Of a stretch of 16,116 nucleotides of DNA, positions 14,228 to 16,116 are shown in pieces. The DNA lies in NCBI GenBank assembly GCA_035476635.1, contig DATILI010000232.1, forward strand, positions 1-16,116. Direction: 5' to 3'. The notes under the pieces were generated by a model that was not told where the DNA came from, ran no database searches, and saw only the letters and a program-made list of their open reading frames with translations. The DNA comes from DATILI01 sp035476635 (GTDB taxonomy: Bacteria; Pseudomonadota; Gammaproteobacteria; Burkholderiales; Burkholderiaceae_C). Positions within the stretch are counted from its first letter, which is position 1; each line of letters starts with the position of its first letter. Made by a program: the position numbers and the translations under genes.

Positions 14228-15886
14228 ATGGCTACAACCGCCGCCCACCGGCCGATGACGCCCGAGGAAAAGAAGGTCATCTTCGCCTCGTCGCTAGGCA
14301 CCGTATTCGAGTGGTACGACTTCTACTTGTACGGCTCGCTCGCCGCCATCATTGCCAAGCAATTCTTCTCCGGACTGGATGCCGGCTCGGCCTTCATCTT
14401 CGCGTTGCTGGCCTTTGCCGCGGGCTTCATCGTGCGGCCCTTCGGCGCCATCTTCTTCGGTCGCCTGGGCGACATGATCGGGCGCAAGTACACCTTCCTG
14501 GTGACGATTCTGATCATGGGCCTGTCCACCTTCATCGTGGGCATCCTGCCGACTTACGCCAGCATCGGCGTGGCCGCTCCCATCATCCTGATCGCGCTGC
14601 GCCTGCTGCAAGGCCTGGCGCTGGGCGGCGAGTACGGCGGTGCGGCAACCTATGTGGCCGAGCATGCCCCGCACGGCAAGCGCGGTGCGTACACAGCCTG
14701 GATCCAGACCACGGCGACGCTGGGCCTGTTCCTGTCGCTGATCGTGATCCTCGGCACCCGCACGGCGATGGGCGAGGCTGCCTTCGCCGACTGGGGCTGG
14801 CGCATTCCGTTCATCGTCTCGATCCTGCTGCTGGCCGTGTCGGTGTACATCCGCCTGTCCATGAACGAGTCGCCCGCCTTCCAGAAAATGAAGGCCGAAG
14901 GCAAGACCTCCAAGGCGCCGCTGACCGAGTCCTTCGGCCAGTGGAAGAACCTCAAGATCGTGATCCTGGCGCTCGTCGGCCTGACCGCCGGCCAGGCTGT
15001 GGTGTGGTACTCCGGCCAGTTCTACGCGCTGTTCTTCCTGACGCAAGCGCTCAAGGTCGACGCCTCTACCGCCAACCTGCTGGTCGCTGCCTCGCTGGTC
15101 ATCGGCACGCCGTTCTTCATTCTGTTCGGTTCGCTGTCCGACAAGATCGGCCGCAAGCCCATCATCATGGCCGGCTGCCTGCTGGCTGCCCTCACGTACT
15201 TCCCGGTGTTCACCGCGCTGACCAAGGCCGCCAACCCCGACCTGGCCGCCGCGCAAGCCAAGAACCAGGTGGTCGTCACGGCCGACCCCGCCGAGTGCTC
15301 GTTCCAGTTCAACCCGACTGGCACCGCGAAGTTCACCAGCTCCTGCGACATCGCCAAGCAAGTGCTGGCCGGTGCTTCGGTGAGCTATGAAAACGCACCC
15401 TCCGCTGCCGGCACGCCCGCCAGCATCAAGATCGGTGAAACCGTGATCGCCGGCTATTCCAGCAAGGGTCTGCCCGCCGACGAAGCCAAGAAGAAGGACG
15501 GCGAATTCAAGAAGGCCGTGGCCGAAACGCTCAAGGCCGCCGGCTATCCGACCAAGGCCGACCCGGCCAAGATCGACAAGCTGATGGTGACCGTGATCCT
15601 CACGTACCTCGTGATCCTGGTGACGATGGTCTACGGCCCGATTGCCGCGATGCTGGTCGAGCTGTTCCCCACGCGCATCCGCTATACCTCGATGAGCCTG
15701 CCCTACCACATCGGCAACGGCTGGTTTGGCGGCCTGCTGCCGACCACCGCCTTCGCCATCGTGGCGCAAACCGGCAACATGTACAACGGCCTGTGGTACC
15801 CCATCATCATCGCCGCCGCCACGTTCGTGATCGGCACGCTGTTTGTGAAGGAAACCAAGGACGTGGACATTTACGCCAACGACTGA
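14228..15886 (+). CDS. MHS-family major facilitator (metabolite:H+ symporter) with large hydrophilic loop
   Basis: This 552-residue inner-membrane transporter is of the metabolite:proton symporter type, whose relatives take up organic acids such as citrate, ketoglutarate, shikimate or proline/betaine. Signs are SSLGTVFEWYDFYLYGSLA in helix 1, the major facilitator loop motif GRLGDMIGRK at 78-87, its echo GSLSDKIGRK at 301-310, RLLQGLALGGEYGG in helix 4, and ELFPTRIRYTSMS near the end. Unlike the common ~430-residue members, a hydrophilic stretch of about 120 residues (roughly 333-452) separates two C-terminal helices, with two cysteines at 357 and 373 and a lysine-rich part. By topology this loop should face the periplasm. 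GGAGA precedes the ATG at 14228. It is a separate unit downstream of the leucine set; a carboxylate substrate fits that context but is not proven. Confidence 0.9.
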   Translation: MATTAAHRPMTPEEKKVIFASSLGTVFEWYDFYLYGSLAAIIAKQFFSGLDAGSAFIFALLAFAAGFIVRPFGAIFFGRLGDMIGRKYTFLVTILIMGLSTFIVGILPTYASIGVAAPIILIALRLLQGLALGGEYGGAATYVAEHAPHGKRGAYTAWIQTTATLGLFLSLIVILGTRTAMGEAAFADWGWRIPFIVSILLLAVSVYIRLSMNESPAFQKMKAEGKTSKAPLTESFGQWKNLKIVILALVGLTAGQAVVWYSGQFYALFFLTQALKVDASTANLLVAASLVIGTPFFILFGSLSDKIGRKPIIMAGCLLAALTYFPVFTALTKAANPDLAAAQAKNQVVVTADPAECSFQFNPTGTAKFTSSCDIAKQVLAGASVSYENAPSAAGTPASIKIGETVIAGYSSKGLPADEAKKKDGEFKKAVAETLKAAGYPTKADPAKIDKLMVTVILTYLVILVTMVYGPIAAMLVELFPTRIRYTSMSLPYHIGNGWFGGLLPTTAFAIVAQTGNMYNGLWYPIIIAAATFVIGTLFVKETKDVDIYAND

Positions 15887-15902
15887 AGACCGTTGTAGAC
15901 CT

Positions 15903-15934
15903 GTGCCGGATGACGCCAAGGGGCTGTCCGGCAC
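15903..15934. other. Inverted repeat after the transporter gene
   Basis: A perfect 8-base inverted repeat, GTGCCGGA (15903-15910) and TCCGGCAC (15927-15934), with a 16-base loop, begins 16 bases past the transporter stop. No T run follows directly. It probably works with the adjacent terminator in ending or protecting the transporter mRNA. Confidence 0.5.
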
Positions 15935-15941
15935 GCTCCAC

Positions 15942-15975
15942 AAAAGGCCTTCGCAGCAATGACCGAGGGCTTTTT
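15942..15975 (+). terminator. Rho-independent terminator of the transporter gene
   Basis: The stem AAAAGGCCTT (15942-15951) pairs, with one mismatch and one G-T pair, to GAGGGCTTTT (15965-15974), and the 3' arm merges into a run of five T. It lies 55 bases after the transporter stop. The A-run on the 5' side could make it work in the opposite direction as well. Confidence 0.7.
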
Positions 15976-16009
15976 CTAGAGTGTGTTTCTCAAGTATCAG
16001 GAGTTCGAG

Positions 16010-16116
16010 ATGTGGAAGATTGCCGTGGGGTTCATCGTGTTTGCCGGGCTGTCGCTGTTCGTGATTTTCAAGGGCGGTGACAACGTCGACATGGGGGGAG
16101 AAAAGCATGGCGCGGA
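16010..16116 (+). CDS. Small single-helix membrane protein, partial (runs off window end)
   Basis: An open frame starts at 16010 with MWKIAVGFIVFAGLSLFVIF, then KGGDNVDMGGEKHGA, and continues past the window. CAGGAG at 15998-16003, six bases upstream, supports the start. The first 20 residues form one hydrophobic helix, followed by a charged, glycine-rich tail. I recall similar small hypothetical proteins in Comamonadaceae, but no function. It begins 34 bases after the transporter terminator, so it is probably a separate transcript. At least 35 residues are visible. Confidence 0.65.
   Translation, partial: MWKIAVGFIVFAGLSLFVIFKGGDNVDMGGEKHGA

Noticed and set aside
14294..16108. A 604-codon minus-strand frame opposite the MHS transporter
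   Set aside because: Repetitive His/Gly/Gln-rich translation antisense to a clear membrane transporter.

Overview
The window looks like a chromosomal segment of a GC-rich betaproteobacterium, most probably Burkholderiales and Comamonadaceae-like (Variovorax, Acidovorax, Polaromonas or Rhodoferax type). This rests on base composition, codon use, protein style and the gene neighbourhood; the genus cannot be fixed from sequence reading alone. All genes appear intact. I see no rRNA, tRNA, CRISPR array, phage gene or insertion-sequence transposase.

Layout. A small YCII/DGPF-domain protein (25-417) converges on a leftward AraC-family regulator (428-1501). A divergent promoter region of about 110 bases separates the regulator from a long rightward gene set. 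That set encodes an acyl-CoA synthetase (1612-3312), methylcrotonoyl-CoA carboxylase beta subunit LiuB (3309-4916), an exported alpha/beta hydrolase (4928-6082), an acyl-CoA dehydrogenase (6085-7227), methylglutaconyl-CoA hydratase LiuC (7244-8020), a DUF4126 membrane protein (8027-8662), the biotin-carrying carboxylase subunit LiuD (8663-10741), a GhrA-type 2-hydroxyacid dehydrogenase (10777-11697) and hydroxymethylglutaryl-CoA lyase LiuE (11722-12630). Three translationally coupled genes follow: a YbaK-type deacylase, a DUF1289 protein and a DsbA-fold (2-hydroxychromene-2-carboxylate isomerase-like) protein. After a 205-base regulatory gap comes an MHS-family major facilitator transporter (14228-15886), a terminator, and the start of a one-helix small membrane protein that runs off the window.

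How it works together. LiuB, LiuC, LiuD and LiuE are the lower leucine/isovalerate route: 3-methylcrotonyl-CoA is carboxylated, hydrated and cleaved to acetyl-CoA and acetoacetate. The synthetase and the dehydrogenase could feed a free branched acid, such as isovalerate, into that route. The dehydrogenase is not a textbook LiuA, but it carries the IVD/LCAD-type catalytic-base arrangement. The liu order B-C-D-E is kept, with unrelated genes interleaved.

The most unusual feature is inside liuD. About 29 extra in-frame codons (near 9515-9601) form a compact nested palindrome resembling a dispersed Comamonadaceae repeat. They sit in the biotin-carboxylase ATP-grasp domain, between two predicted metal/ATP-binding glutamates. 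Other points for a second look are three 21-base-period direct repeats upstream of the transporter, a 9-base inverted repeat spanning the ghrA start codon, and a 120-residue hydrophilic loop in the transporter.
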